Assembly (NCBI GenBank): GCA_910583525.1
Contig: CAJTXL010000008.1
Span: forward strand, 35,752 to 99,751
Origin: an uncultured Muribaculaceae bacterium
GTDB lineage: Bacteria; Bacteroidota; Bacteroidia; Bacteroidales; Muribaculaceae
Reading direction: 5' to 3'
Length of the DNA: 64,000 nucleotides
Part shown: positions 17,884-27,635 of the stretch, one piece after another
How the letters are laid out: every line of letters begins with the position of its first letter
How positions within the stretch are numbered: the stretch's first letter is position 1
Translations under genes and position numbers: made by a program
Notes under the pieces: model-generated
What the model was told of the DNA's origin: nothing
The model's input: only the letters and a program-made list of their open reading frames with translations
Databases searched by the model: none

Positions 17884-19749
17884 ATGGCAAATCTGCTCAG
17901 CATAGAAAATCTCACCAAAAGCTATGGCGACCGGCTGCTTTTCGGCGATGTGACATTCGGTGTCGAAGAGGGCGACAAAATAGGCATAGTAGCACGAAAC
18001 GGAACGGGTAAAAGCACCCTGCTGAGCATAATTGCCGGAGCGGAGAGCGCCGACAGCGGTTCGCTCGTGTTCCGAAACGGCATCCGTGTAGGCTATCTGC
18101 CGCAAGAGCCTGTATTTCCCGATGGCGCCACGGTGCTCGACGCCGCACTCGACAACGACGATGCTGTAGCCGCAACCGTAAAACGGTACAACACCGCCTT
18201 GGCGACAGGCAATGCCGCCGCAACCGAAGAGGCAATCCACGAAATGGATGCGGCCTCGGCATGGGACTATGAAGACCGCCTGAAACAGCTGCTGTCGCGC
18301 CTTGGCATGCACGACACGTCGATGCCCGTGAAAAAGCTGAGCGGAGGACAGCGCAAAAGGCTCGCCATAGCCCGAACGGTGATGAGCCGGCCCGCCTTCC
18401 TGCTGCTCGACGAGCCGACCAACCACCTTGACATAGCCACCATCGAATGGCTCGAGAACTACCTTAAACGCTCACGGGCGACACTTCTGATGGTGACGCA
18501 CGACCGATATTTCCTCGACCGCGTGTGCAACAAAATAATCGAGCTTGACGACAGGAGCATATTCATTGTCGAAGGCAACTACGACATGTACTTGCGACGT
18601 CGCGCCGAACGCATAGAGGCTATGACCGCCGAAACGGCACGCGTTCGCAACATTCTGCGCAAAGAACAGGAGTGGATGAACCGCCAGCCACAGGCACGGG
18701 CAGGAAAAGCCAAGTTCCGCATCGACAATTTCTACGACCTGAAAGAACGCTCGCGGATACGGCATGACGAACGCAACGTGAGGCTCGACGCCGCAAGCTC
18801 ACGCATAGGCTCGAAGATATTCGAAGCCGAAAACATATGCAAACGCTTCGGCGACAAAATCATCCTCGATGACTTCACATATACGTTCGCTCCGGGCGAA
18901 AAACTCGGAATAGTAGGCATAAACGGCGTCGGCAAATCGACATTCATAAAACTGCTGCAAGGACTGCTGCCGGCCGACAGCGGCAACTGGAATGTCGGCG
19001 AAACCGTGCGTTTCGGATATTACAGCCAGGACGGCATAAGTTTCGACAACAACAAACGCGTGATAGATGCCGTGACAGAGCTTGCCGAAGACATCGACCT
19101 CGGCCAAGGGCAACGCATCGCACCCATGCAATACCTGCAACGCTTCTTGTTCTCACCTGCCGACCAACAAAAATACATCCACACGCTCAGCGGAGGCGAA
19201 CGCTGCCGCCTGCATCTGGCTACGGTGCTTATGCGGCAGCCCAATTTTCTCATACTCGACGAGCCGACCAACGACCTCGACATCGTCACTTTGGGAATTT
19301 TAGAGGAATATCTGGCAAATTTCAAAGGCTGTGTAATTGTGGTGAGCCACGACCGTTATTTTCTCGATAACATCGTCGACCATCTGTTTGTAATGGAAGG
19401 TCAAGGCGTAATCAAAGACTTTCCCGGCAACTACAGCGACTACAGGCAATTCCTCGACACCACAGCCAAAGACGAAAGCAAAGCGGTCGACAAGGCCAAA
19501 GAGCAGCCGCAGCGCCGCAGCGCCGACCGTCCCGTAAAAATGTCGTTCAAAGAGCGTAAGGAGTTTGAAGCCCTCGAAGCGGAAATTGAAGCGCTAAACA
19601 AGGAGAAGGTAGCTCTCGAAGCCTTCTTCGCATCGGGCGAAAGCACTTCTTCCGACGATTTCAACACCAAATCGCAACGCTACGCAGCCATCGGCGACAT
19701 TATCGACGAAAAAGAAATGCGTTGGCTCGAACTATCTGAAAAGGCATGA
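17884..19749 (+). CDS. ABC-F family ATPase, Uup-like
   Basis: A 621-residue cytosolic protein with two ABC domains and no membrane segments. Domain 1: Walker A ARNGTGKST, signature LSGGQRKRLAIA, Walker B LLLDEPTNHLD. Domain 2: GINGVGKST, LSGGERCRLHLA, LILDEPTNDLD. A linker rich in basic and aromatic residues (EQEWMNRQPQARAGKAK) joins them, and the last 80 residues form a charged coiled coil like the Uup C-terminal domain. ABC-F proteins act on ribosomes, and Uup types also on branched DNA; this one is housekeeping-like rather than a resistance type (inference from the C-terminal domain). The stop codon overlaps the ATG of the TonB-dependent receptor, so the two are co-translated. Confidence 0.92.
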   Translation: MANLLSIENLTKSYGDRLLFGDVTFGVEEGDKIGIVARNGTGKSTLLSIIAGAESADSGSLVFRNGIRVGYLPQEPVFPDGATVLDAALDNDDAVAATVKRYNTALATGNAAATEEAIHEMDAASAWDYEDRLKQLLSRLGMHDTSMPVKKLSGGQRKRLAIARTVMSRPAFLLLDEPTNHLDIATIEWLENYLKRSRATLLMVTHDRYFLDRVCNKIIELDDRSIFIVEGNYDMYLRRRAERIEAMTAETARVRNILRKEQEWMNRQPQARAGKAKFRIDNFYDLKERSRIRHDERNVRLDAASSRIGSKIFEAENICKRFGDKIILDDFTYTFAPGEKLGIVGINGVGKSTFIKLLQGLLPADSGNWNVGETVRFGYYSQDGISFDNNKRVIDAVTELAEDIDLGQGQRIAPMQYLQRFLFSPADQQKYIHTLSGGERCRLHLATVLMRQPNFLILDEPTNDLDIVTLGILEEYLANFKGCVIVVSHDRYFLDNIVDHLFVMEGQGVIKDFPGNYSDYRQFLDTTAKDESKAVDKAKEQPQRRSADRPVKMSFKERKEFEALEAEIEALNKEKVALEAFFASGESTSSDDFNTKSQRYAAIGDIIDEKEMRWLELSEKA

Positions 19750-21980
19750 TGACACTGCGCCTGCTTTCTATTGTCCCGGCTATAGCCCTTGCCTTGGCTG
19801 CAACTGCGGCCAATAAAGCGCCCGACACTGCGGCTCCGGCACATCGCCTTAAGCCTCTTGAGGTATTGGGCATAAAACAGACTCCCGGCGGAGGCATCGC
19901 CGCCGAAGCCATAACACGCATAAGCGGAGCGCAGGCGCGTCGGCTCGGCATCTCCGCGCCGAAAGGCATAAGCCTGGTGACACCCAACTTCTACATGCCC
20001 GACTACGGCTCGCGCATGACATCGTCAATCTATGTCAGAGGACTCGGGGCGCGCATGGACCAGCCCGTCGTCGGGCTGTCGGTCGACAACATACCATACC
20101 TGAACAAGGACAACTACGATTTCGACATAGCCGACATCGAAAGCATCGAAGTGCTCCGTGGCGCCCAGTCGGTCTTGAACGGCCGCAATACCATGGGCGG
20201 ACAGATAAACATACGCACTCTTTCGCCAATGACAACCAAAGGCCTGCGTGCGTCTGTCGAATACGGCTCGGGCAATTCGGCAAACACCAATACCGCATAT
20301 TACGGCAAACTGTCGCCGACGGTAGGAATGAGCATCGCCGCACAATATCGGCATACCGACGGCTTTTTCCGCAACAGCTACAACGGGCGGCGCCTCGACA
20401 CCGAGAACTCAGGCTCGGCCCGATGGAAAACAGCATGGCGCCCGTCTGAACGACTGTCCCTGACAAACACCGCAACGGTTTCACTCAACCGTCAGGGCGG
20501 ATATCCCTACGCATCCCTGCAAAGCGGAGAAATAGCATACAACGACACATGTTCATACCGACGCACCTCTTTTGCCGACGGGCTGACAGTGGCATGGGCC
20601 GGAAAACGCGTCGTAGTAACGTCGGTAACATCCGTCCAATATCTCGACGACTGCATGCGTCTCGACCAGGACTTCACTACAGCCGACTACTTCACCCTCA
20701 CCCAGGCACGTAAGGAATGGAGCTTTACCGAAGACCTTTTCACCCGTGGCTCTCGAGGAGCCTACAGCTGGCTCGGCGGCGTATTCGCATTCTACAAAAA
20801 CACCGACATGGACGCCCCTGTCACGTTCAAAGACACCGGCATCGCCGAACTTATCGAAAAACACCGCAACGAATCCAACCCCACCTACCCTATCCGCTGG
20901 CATTCGCGGAGCTTCGTCCTCGGCAGCAATTTCACAATGCGCTCCGGCGGTTTTGCGCTCTACCACGAAAGCGCCTATGCCCTCGGCCGTTGGCGCTTTG
21001 AAGCCGGCATTCGCCTCGACATCGAAAAGAACACCCTCGATTACCGCAGCACGGCCGATACCGGCTTCGATGTTATGCACCTACAGCCCGACGGCTCCGA
21101 AACATTGTTCTTGCACAAGCCCGTCGACATCGACGACCGGGGAAGCCTAGACAAGACATTTGTCGAAGTGTTGCCGAAGGTGACCGTATCATACAGCTGG
21201 AAGCCTTTCACCCCCTATGTAACATTCTCCAAAGGCTACAAGGCCGGAGGGTTCAACACACAGATGTTCAGCGACGTTCTGCAACAGCGCATAATGGCCG
21301 AAATGGGCATAAGCCAGCTATACAAACTCGACGAAATAGTGGCCTACGAGCCTGAGCGCAGCTTCAACTACGAAATAGGCTTCCATAGCCGCCCAATCGC
21401 CGACGTAGACCTTAAAATCGATGCCGCCGCATTCTACATCGACTGCCGGAACCAACAGATGACGGTATTTCCGCCCGGAACCGTCACGGGACGCCTGATG
21501 ACGAATGCCGGACGCACACGCAGCATCGGGGCTGAACTGAGCGTAGCCTACCGCCCGACCCACGACCTTTCGCTCAATCTCGCATACGGCTATACCGACG
21601 CCACTTTCAGGCAGTACAACGACGGCAAAGCCGACTATCGCGGCAAGCACGTGCCCTACGCCCCGGCAAACACCCTTTTCGGAGAACTGACCTACAGGGC
21701 AAGCCCCTTGCAGTTCCTCGGCGTCACGCCCTCTGTCACCGCCACGGCACGCTGCGTAGGCGACATATACTGGAACGAAGCCAACACCGTAAAGCAGCCC
21801 TTTTACTGCCTGCCCGGCCTGTCGCTAAGCTTCGCCGCCGAACATTGGTCGCTTAAACTATGGGGCGAAAACCTCTCCGGCACGCACTACGACATCTTCT
21901 ATTTCAAATCCATCGGCAACGAATTCGTGCAACGGGGCCTTCCGCGCCGCTTCGGCGCAACACTCAGACTAAGACTCTGA
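19746..21980 (+). CDS. TonB-dependent outer-membrane receptor
   Basis: A 744-residue receptor with signal peptide (cleavage near TAANK), a TonB-box-like PLEVLGIKQ, a plug domain (SIYVRGLGARMDQP, IESIEVLRGAQSVLNGRNTMGGQINI) and a 22-strand barrel ending in RRFGATLRLRL. It lacks the carboxypeptidase-like domain and the SusD partner of SusC proteins, so it is of the siderophore/haem/cobalamin receptor type; the ligand cannot be read. Its ATG overlaps the ABC-F stop codon (ATGATGA, 19746-19752), and a second ATG at 19749 could also serve. The convergent C10 protease gene ends 2 bases away. Confidence 0.9.
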   Translation: MMTLRLLSIVPAIALALAATAANKAPDTAAPAHRLKPLEVLGIKQTPGGGIAAEAITRISGAQARRLGISAPKGISLVTPNFYMPDYGSRMTSSIYVRGLGARMDQPVVGLSVDNIPYLNKDNYDFDIADIESIEVLRGAQSVLNGRNTMGGQINIRTLSPMTTKGLRASVEYGSGNSANTNTAYYGKLSPTVGMSIAAQYRHTDGFFRNSYNGRRLDTENSGSARWKTAWRPSERLSLTNTATVSLNRQGGYPYASLQSGEIAYNDTCSYRRTSFADGLTVAWAGKRVVVTSVTSVQYLDDCMRLDQDFTTADYFTLTQARKEWSFTEDLFTRGSRGAYSWLGGVFAFYKNTDMDAPVTFKDTGIAELIEKHRNESNPTYPIRWHSRSFVLGSNFTMRSGGFALYHESAYALGRWRFEAGIRLDIEKNTLDYRSTADTGFDVMHLQPDGSETLFLHKPVDIDDRGSLDKTFVEVLPKVTVSYSWKPFTPYVTFSKGYKAGGFNTQMFSDVLQQRIMAEMGISQLYKLDEIVAYEPERSFNYEIGFHSRPIADVDLKIDAAAFYIDCRNQQMTVFPPGTVTGRLMTNAGRTRSIGAELSVAYRPTHDLSLNLAYGYTDATFRQYNDGKADYRGKHVPYAPANTLFGELTYRASPLQFLGVTPSVTATARCVGDIYWNEANTVKQPFYCLPGLSLSFAAEHWSLKLWGENLSGTHYDIFYFKSIGNEFVQRGLPRRFGATLRLRL

Positions 21981-21982
21981 AA

Positions 21983-24396
21983 TCAGCGCACCGCCACTTT
22001 GGCAGAGTCGCCACCGACACACACAACATATATGCCGGGGACAAGGCTCACGCGCTCATCGTCGGACGGACAAGAAAACTCGGCTACACACCTACCGTCG
22101 ATGCTATGGACATTAAGCCGGCACCCTTTATAACCACGCACCGCAACGACACCATCGGCAGCAACTATCCTGCGCTCATGTGCAGGCGAATCGACACCGG
22201 ACTTTCCGAGAATAAAGTCTTTTCGGACAAGCGGAACCCAAGCCTCACCGTTGTTCCAGTAAATCACCGCCTGCATGTCGGCCCCTATTAACTCAGAAGT
22301 ATAGAACAGTTCAAGAGCTAACATTGTATCGGCGCCTTTTCCGAGGCAACAAATTCGCGTTGGTTCGCTATACGACGTCCAAAAACTGCCGTCGGATTGC
22401 TTATTATACAGTTCTGTTAACAATGGCGCCGAATAGTAGCCTGATGTGCATCGTATGCCGGCGCTGATTTTTATGCTCATTCTATCCGCATCATCCTCGA
22501 CAGCGAGACCGTCATCACAAGCAAGTTGCGTACTTTCTTTTTGTCGGCACAACTTCACATCGAAGGACGGGCAGAGAGCATATCCGCAATCCCAATCGAT
22601 AAAGTTCAAAACTGCGTCAACCTCGTCATCCACGATATCATTGCAGAAAAATCTGAAATATATTGTCTTTTCGGCAATTTCCCCGGCTCCAAGCGACACA
22701 AGCACAGCTTCAGATTGATACATGTTGTCTCCAATGCTAAGTGCCGGTGTAATAAACGAGGCCACGGGAACATCGAACGGATTGTAAACTATCAACTTAG
22801 CTTCGTTGTACACATTCTGATAAATATTCTCTTTCGTGATGCTTGCCTCCCGGTCAATCAAGATTCTGCGAGGCTCAACAATATAAGCCTGTGGAGTATA
22901 GTCCTCTGCTATGCTCACCACAACATAATCGGCGGCATTGAACATCTTTTTGAGCGGGACGAAATCGGCAGCCGAAGTATAATCATAAGGTGCGGCCATA
23001 GCCACAAAGCGGTAGAGTCCGGGGGCAAAATCGCCATCGCTCCACTGACACGATACCTCAGACCATCCGTAGCTCGGCGCGACACCGCGCTCCCGTTGCG
23101 GTGTCGGCAGCAGCGTGCCGCCGGTCTGCTCGCTTTCACGATAGACCATTACACCCATCGACACATCAATGGGATTATTTGTGGCATTGCCGAAGAATGA
23201 ACGCAAAACAAGTTTCCGTTTGCCTCCGTCACCTTCTTCTATCCGCCATAGCACTCTGCTATCTTGACTAACGACAAATTTCGGCTCTACAGGCGTGCCG
23301 TCATCTTTCTTTATATTAAATATCGCCCACTGCCCTTCCGAAAATCCGCCATCGACAACTCCACTGTAATATGAATATGGATTAAGGGCTGACAGTTTGA
23401 AATAACCATTATATGCGCCGTTCCACCCCCAATTGATGTGGAAATAGCCACCGTAGTAGCCTCGCACACAAAGATATGTCCACCGTCTGTTCTGCTATAG
23501 CCCCTGTATATCACCGGACTCCCCGAGGCGAGATTTTCGTAGATTTTATCACACCATGTGGCATAGTCATAATAGAGCAGGCGGTCGAAAGCCAACTGCC
23601 GCGAATAATTGAAATTCTCGACGAGAGCCCTGCTTATCGATACGATGTCAGATTCCGACCAGTTTGGCGAATATATCATGCCGGCAGCATGGCCGCAAGC
23701 GGCCATCAATGTAGCCACGGCTTCTTTCTCCTCATCCGTGCCGACACCGTTGGAATAAGTATCCAGCATGTTGTCCCAGTCGAAAGCAACATCGAGGGGC
23801 ATGGTATATCGGTTATTTTCGGGGTCTCGGGCGACACCGATGCCGCTTCCTTTGGGCGGCCACTCAAAATATTTCATCACCTGTGCCATAGCTACAGCGC
23901 CACAGCCAGAAAGCGATGTGGAGCCATAAACCTCCGGGCACTTTGAGTTGTACGGATTAGTCTGCCCCCACGTCGCGCTGCACATGGGCTGTATCGACGC
24001 TTTTTCGGTAGCTTTTGCAACGGGGGCTGCAAAGCCTGGTTTTTTTCTGATATTCTCGATTTCCAACGAATAGAACTCAAGCATGCCTTCAAGCTGAGGG
24101 GGCATAGGCTCACCATCGGCAACCGCTACATCTGTATATCCGAGAACGGCTTCAGTGGCATCGTCAGCCGACAGCACATAGCAGCCAGCATTTTCGACGG
24201 AAAAAAGATAAACTGTCGGCGTCTCGCCTCGCTCCATCGTTCTGACAAGTGTCGTTGCAGCGCCTTTATGTGGCGCTCGCATGTGTTTGCTTTCAGTCAT
24301 GCGCGCCAAAGCATCCTGTGGAGTGATGACGCGAGCGTTAGCACCAAACGAGACAGCGGTCAGTGCCACACATATTGTCAATAGCATTTTTTTCAT
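21983..24396 (-). pseudogene. C10-family (streptopain-like) cysteine protease, split by a one-base frameshift
   Basis: Reading from 24396, the first frame encodes a signal peptide (MKKMLLTICVALTAV, cleavage near GANA), a Spi/streptopain-type propeptide, the mature start with active Cys in LSGCGAVAMAQVMKYFEWP (about residue 165), and the catalytic His in GGHIFVCE (about residue 309). It then runs into unrelated sequence and stops at 23311. The next frame picks up at once with GYYGGYFHINWGWNG, the conserved sequence that should follow, and continues for about 490 residues through beta-sandwich domains to a sorting-like tail (VSLVPGIYVVCV). One G lost from a GGG run near 23460 explains the break. 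The intact protein would be about 804 residues. Either an assembly error, a true loss, or slippage. Confidence 0.9.
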
Positions 24397-24426
24397 AGTG
24401 ACAAGATATTATAATGGTTTAGGCTT

Positions 24427-24458
24427 CAAAAGTAAGAAATATAATCCAACCCTCCAAA
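24427..24458 (-). promoter_or_regulatory. Promoter of the C10 protease gene
   Basis: Minus-strand TTTG (24458-24455), 20 bases, TACTTTTG (24434-24427). The leader to the ATG at 24396 is about 25 bases. The promoter is intact although the gene is frameshifted. Confidence 0.7.
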
Positions 24459-24487
24459 TCTGATTTCAAGGATAGAAAATTTTTGCG

Positions 24488-24495
24488 TACCTTTG
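24488..24495 (+). promoter_or_regulatory. -7 box of the prenyl synthase gene
   Basis: TACCTTTG matches TAnnTTTG; no good TTG lies 19-21 bases upstream. It supports the ATG at 24516 over the in-frame codon at 24483. Confidence 0.5.
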
Positions 24496-24515
24496 CCGAA
24501 GAAACAATAGCGCAC

Positions 24516-25481
24516 ATGGAATATTCTATCGACCGTTTTGCAGCCATGACCGAAAGCGCCATCGCAGCGCTCAAATATCCGGCAACAGCGCCGGGGCTAT
24601 ATGAACCGATTAAATATGCCCTCGCTTCGGGCGGAAAAAGGCTGCGGCCGGCGCTATGCCTGGCCGTCTATGCCGCCCTCTCGCACCGCGACCCGGCCGA
24701 AGTAATAAATCAGGCGCTTGCGGTGGAAATGTTCCACAATTTCACGCTGCTCCACGACGACGTGATGGATTGTGCCGACATTCGCCGCGGACGTCCTACC
24801 GTCCATCGCCGATGGGGCGAGAATGCCGCGATACTTTCGGGCGACGCCATGCTCACAATGGCTTATGGGCTTTTGACCGACAATGCCGGCGACAAGTTTC
24901 CGGCTCTGTTCGAGGAGTTCAACCGCACGGCCATGGAAGTCTACCAAGGGCAACAGCTCGACATGGAATTTGAAAACCGCTCCGATGTCACCGTAGCCGA
25001 ATATATAGAAATGATAAAGCTCAAGACATCAGTACTGTTAGGCTGCGCATGTCGTCTCGGCGCCATTGCCGCAGGAGCTGAAGCTTCGGTGTGCGACAGT
25101 TTCTACGCCTATGGCGTAGCCATGGGGCTCGCGTTCCAGCTGCGCGACGACTGGCTCGACACATTCGGCGACCCGGCTATATTCGGCAAAGAAATCGGGG
25201 GCGACATCATCAATAAGAAGAAGACATGGCTGCTGATAAACGCCATGGCCGAAATGCCCGATGAGTTGCCTGCAATCCTGGCCGAAGACCTCGAAGACCG
25301 AGAAAAAATCAGGCAAGTAACGGCGGCATACCGCAGTCTGCACCTCGACCACCGATGCAGCGAACTCGCAAACCGATACAGCGCCGACGCGATAACGGCG
25401 CTCGGCAACGTGGCGCTCGACAAAGACGCCCTCGCCTTTTTCACAGCCTTGGCCGAAAGCGCGGCAACACGCAACCACTGA
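24516..25481 (+). CDS. Polyprenyl (short-chain) diphosphate synthase
   Basis: A 321-residue all-alpha prenyltransferase. It condenses isopentenyl diphosphate with allylic diphosphates, giving precursors for quinones and undecaprenyl carrier. The first aspartate-rich motif is LLHDDVMDCADIRRGRPTVH (about residues 81-100) and the second is LRDDWLDTFGD near residue 209; the GGKRLRPAL substrate site is near residue 40. Residues F and H before the first DDxxD affect chain length, but I cannot fix the product as C15 or C20. The gene is followed after one base by a TatD-family gene, then purT, forming a likely operon. Confidence 0.9.
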   Translation: MEYSIDRFAAMTESAIAALKYPATAPGLYEPIKYALASGGKRLRPALCLAVYAALSHRDPAEVINQALAVEMFHNFTLLHDDVMDCADIRRGRPTVHRRWGENAAILSGDAMLTMAYGLLTDNAGDKFPALFEEFNRTAMEVYQGQQLDMEFENRSDVTVAEYIEMIKLKTSVLLGCACRLGAIAAGAEASVCDSFYAYGVAMGLAFQLRDDWLDTFGDPAIFGKEIGGDIINKKKTWLLINAMAEMPDELPAILAEDLEDREKIRQVTAAYRSLHLDHRCSELANRYSADAITALGNVALDKDALAFFTALAESAATRNH

Positions 25482-25482
25482 T

Positions 25483-26274
25483 ATGGTAGATACGCACACC
25501 CACCTCTACATGCCCGATTACGCATTCGACGGGCAAACTGAAGGAAGCTACGACGGCCAATGCGCGGCCGTCGACAGGGCTATCGAAGCCGGCGTAGCGA
25601 TGATGCTCATGCCGAACGTCGACCGCGACAGCATCGAGCCGCTACAGACCCTGCACAAGCTTCGGCCCGATGCCACTGCAATGGCAATGGGACTTCATCC
25701 GACCGAGGTAAACGATAACTGGCGCACCGAACTGGAATACATACTGTCGGTGCTGCGACAGACACCTACAGACTACAAAGCCATAGGCGAAGCCGGCATA
25801 GACCTATATTGGGACAAGAGCTTCGAGCGCGAACAGATGGAGGCTTTCGACATACAGGCCGCCGAAGCATCGCGCACAGGCTTACCGCTCATAATCCATT
25901 GCCGCGAAGGTCTGCCTCAGACACTCGAAGTACTACAGGGGCACCGCGACGTCAAAGCCGTTTTCCATAGCTTCGGCGGCACCGATGCCGACGTCGATGC
26001 GATAAGGAAAGTCGGCGACTACTACTTCGGCATCAACGGCATCGTCACATTCAAAAACTCGAAACTCAGGCAGACATTGCCGCATATAGGCATCGAACGC
26101 ATCATTACCGAAACCGACTCACCATTCCTCGCCCCGGTTCCGCACCGAGGCAGCCGCAACGAAAGCGCAATGATGACGCACATCGCCGTCACCATTGCCG
26201 ACGCACTCGGGCTTTCAGCAGAAGAGGTCGACGCCACTACCACATACAACGCAAACAGTCTTTTCCAATTATAA
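25483..26274 (+). CDS. TatD-family metal-dependent hydrolase
   Basis: A 263-residue TIM-barrel hydrolase. Metal ligands are visible: THTH near the N-terminus, E in KAIGEAGIDLYWD, H in IIHCREG, H in VFHSFGG and D in ITETDSPFLAP. TatD proteins are 3'-5' DNA exonucleases or D-aminoacyl-tRNA-deacylase-like enzymes in the cytoplasm. It starts one base after the prenyl synthase stop codon, so translation is coupled. Confidence 0.92.
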   Translation: MVDTHTHLYMPDYAFDGQTEGSYDGQCAAVDRAIEAGVAMMLMPNVDRDSIEPLQTLHKLRPDATAMAMGLHPTEVNDNWRTELEYILSVLRQTPTDYKAIGEAGIDLYWDKSFEREQMEAFDIQAAEASRTGLPLIIHCREGLPQTLEVLQGHRDVKAVFHSFGGTDADVDAIRKVGDYYFGINGIVTFKNSKLRQTLPHIGIERIITETDSPFLAPVPHRGSRNESAMMTHIAVTIADALGLSAEEVDATTTYNANSLFQL

Positions 26275-26299
26275 AACACCCGTTCATCAACAATTCAAA

Positions 26300-27490
26300 A
26301 TGGCAAAAATAGGTTCAGTCATGACCCCTGTAGGCCGCAAGGCCATCCTTCTCGGCAGCGGCGAACTCGGCAAAGAAGTCGCAATAGAGCTCCAGCGCCT
26401 CGGAGTCGAAGTAATAGCATGCGACAAATATGCCAACGCTCCGGCCATGCAGGTCGCACATCGCTCATACGTTTTCGACATGCTCGACGGACAACGTCTG
26501 CGCCAAATCGTAGAGATTGAGAAGCCCGACCACATAATCCCGGAGATAGAGGCCATAGCCACACCTATGCTCGTAGAGCTTGAGAAAGAGGGCTACAACG
26601 TAACGCCTACCGCACAGGCAGCACTGCTCACCATGAACCGTGAGGGAATACGTCGCCTCGCCGCCGAAAAACTCGGACTTCCGACATCGCCCTACCGTTT
26701 CGCATCGACCTTCGACGAGTTCAAACAGGCAATCGACGAAATCGGGCTCCCGGTAGTAGTCAAGCCGGTAATGAGTTCTTCGGGACACGGACAGTCGACA
26801 GTCCGCACAGCCGACCAAATCGAAGCTGCATGGCACGAAGCACAGGAAGGCGGCCGTGCCGGTGCCGGACGCGTAATCGTAGAGGGCTTTGTCGATTTCG
26901 ACTACGAGATAACGCTCCTCACCGTACGCAGCATCTCGGGCACGGTTTTCTGCGCTCCCGTAGGGCACATACAAATCGACGGCGACTACCGCTACTCGTG
27001 GCAGCCGCAGCCCATGAGCGACGCCGCACTGCGCGAGGCTCAGGCCGTGGCAGCAGCTGTAACAGGCGCATTGGGCGGCTACGGCATATTCGGCGTAGAG
27101 CTGTTCATAAAAGGCGACAAGGTGATATTCAGCGAAGTGTCGCCACGTCCGCACGATACCGGCATGGTGACTATGATTTCGCAGGACATGAGCGAGTTCG
27201 CGCTCCATGCCCGTGCACTGCTCGGCCTGCCCGTTCCCGAAGTGCGCTTCCTGGGGCCGTCGGCATCACGCGCCATCGTGGTAGAAGGTGATACCGACAA
27301 AATCATCATGGACAATCTCGAAGCCGTGCTCGCGGAGCCGGGCGTACAGATACGCATCTTCGGCAAGCCCGAGATACACGGACACCGCCGCATGGGCGTC
27401 ATTCTCGCAACAGCCGACACCGTCGACGAGGCACGCGCCAAAGCCGAACGCGCCTACGAGGCGCTCAAAGTGGAAGTGCTGCCGCGATAG
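26300..27490 (+). CDS. purT: Formate-dependent phosphoribosylglycinamide formyltransferase
   Basis: A 396-residue ATP-grasp enzyme that makes formyl-GAR from GAR, formate and ATP in purine synthesis. The N-terminal LLGSGELGKEVAIELQRLG and the ATP-grasp core (VVKPVMSSSGHGQSTV, EVSPRPHDTGMVTMISQ) are diagnostic and separate it from PurK. The start at 26300 gives the expected MAKIGSVMTPVGRKA N-terminus; in-frame codons upstream overlap the TatD gene. It is followed by a long hairpin terminator at 27512. Confidence 0.95.
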   Translation: MAKIGSVMTPVGRKAILLGSGELGKEVAIELQRLGVEVIACDKYANAPAMQVAHRSYVFDMLDGQRLRQIVEIEKPDHIIPEIEAIATPMLVELEKEGYNVTPTAQAALLTMNREGIRRLAAEKLGLPTSPYRFASTFDEFKQAIDEIGLPVVVKPVMSSSGHGQSTVRTADQIEAAWHEAQEGGRAGAGRVIVEGFVDFDYEITLLTVRSISGTVFCAPVGHIQIDGDYRYSWQPQPMSDAALREAQAVAAAVTGALGGYGIFGVELFIKGDKVIFSEVSPRPHDTGMVTMISQDMSEFALHARALLGLPVPEVRFLGPSASRAIVVEGDTDKIIMDNLEAVLAEPGVQIRIFGKPEIHGHRRMGVILATADTVDEARAKAERAYEALKVEVLPR

Positions 27491-27511
27491 GCCACAAACC
27501 GAAACAGACAG

Positions 27512-27555
27512 ATAGCTCATTTCTCAAATAGTTTTTTGAGATATGGGCTATTTTT
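27512..27555 (+). terminator. Long two-part hairpin terminator after purT
   Basis: ATAGCTCAT (27512-27520) pairs with ATGGGCTAT (27543-27551, one wobble), and CTCAAA pairs with TTTGAG inside it; a short T-run follows to 27555. The udk promoter begins inside the hairpin. Confidence 0.75.
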
Positions 27556-27565
27556 CGTAACTTCG
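27536..27565 (+). promoter_or_regulatory. Candidate promoter of the udk-lptB-glnS run
   Basis: TTG (27536-27538), 19 bases, TAACTTCG (27558-27565), one base off TAnnTTTG. The TTG lies in the terminator stem. The leader to the udk ATG is about 64 bases. Confidence 0.5.
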
Positions 27566-27635
27566 TGCCCTTGAAAGAGCTACGGCACACATTGAGGCCC
27601 TCAGCACTTGAAAACAGCACAAAACCAACATTAAT

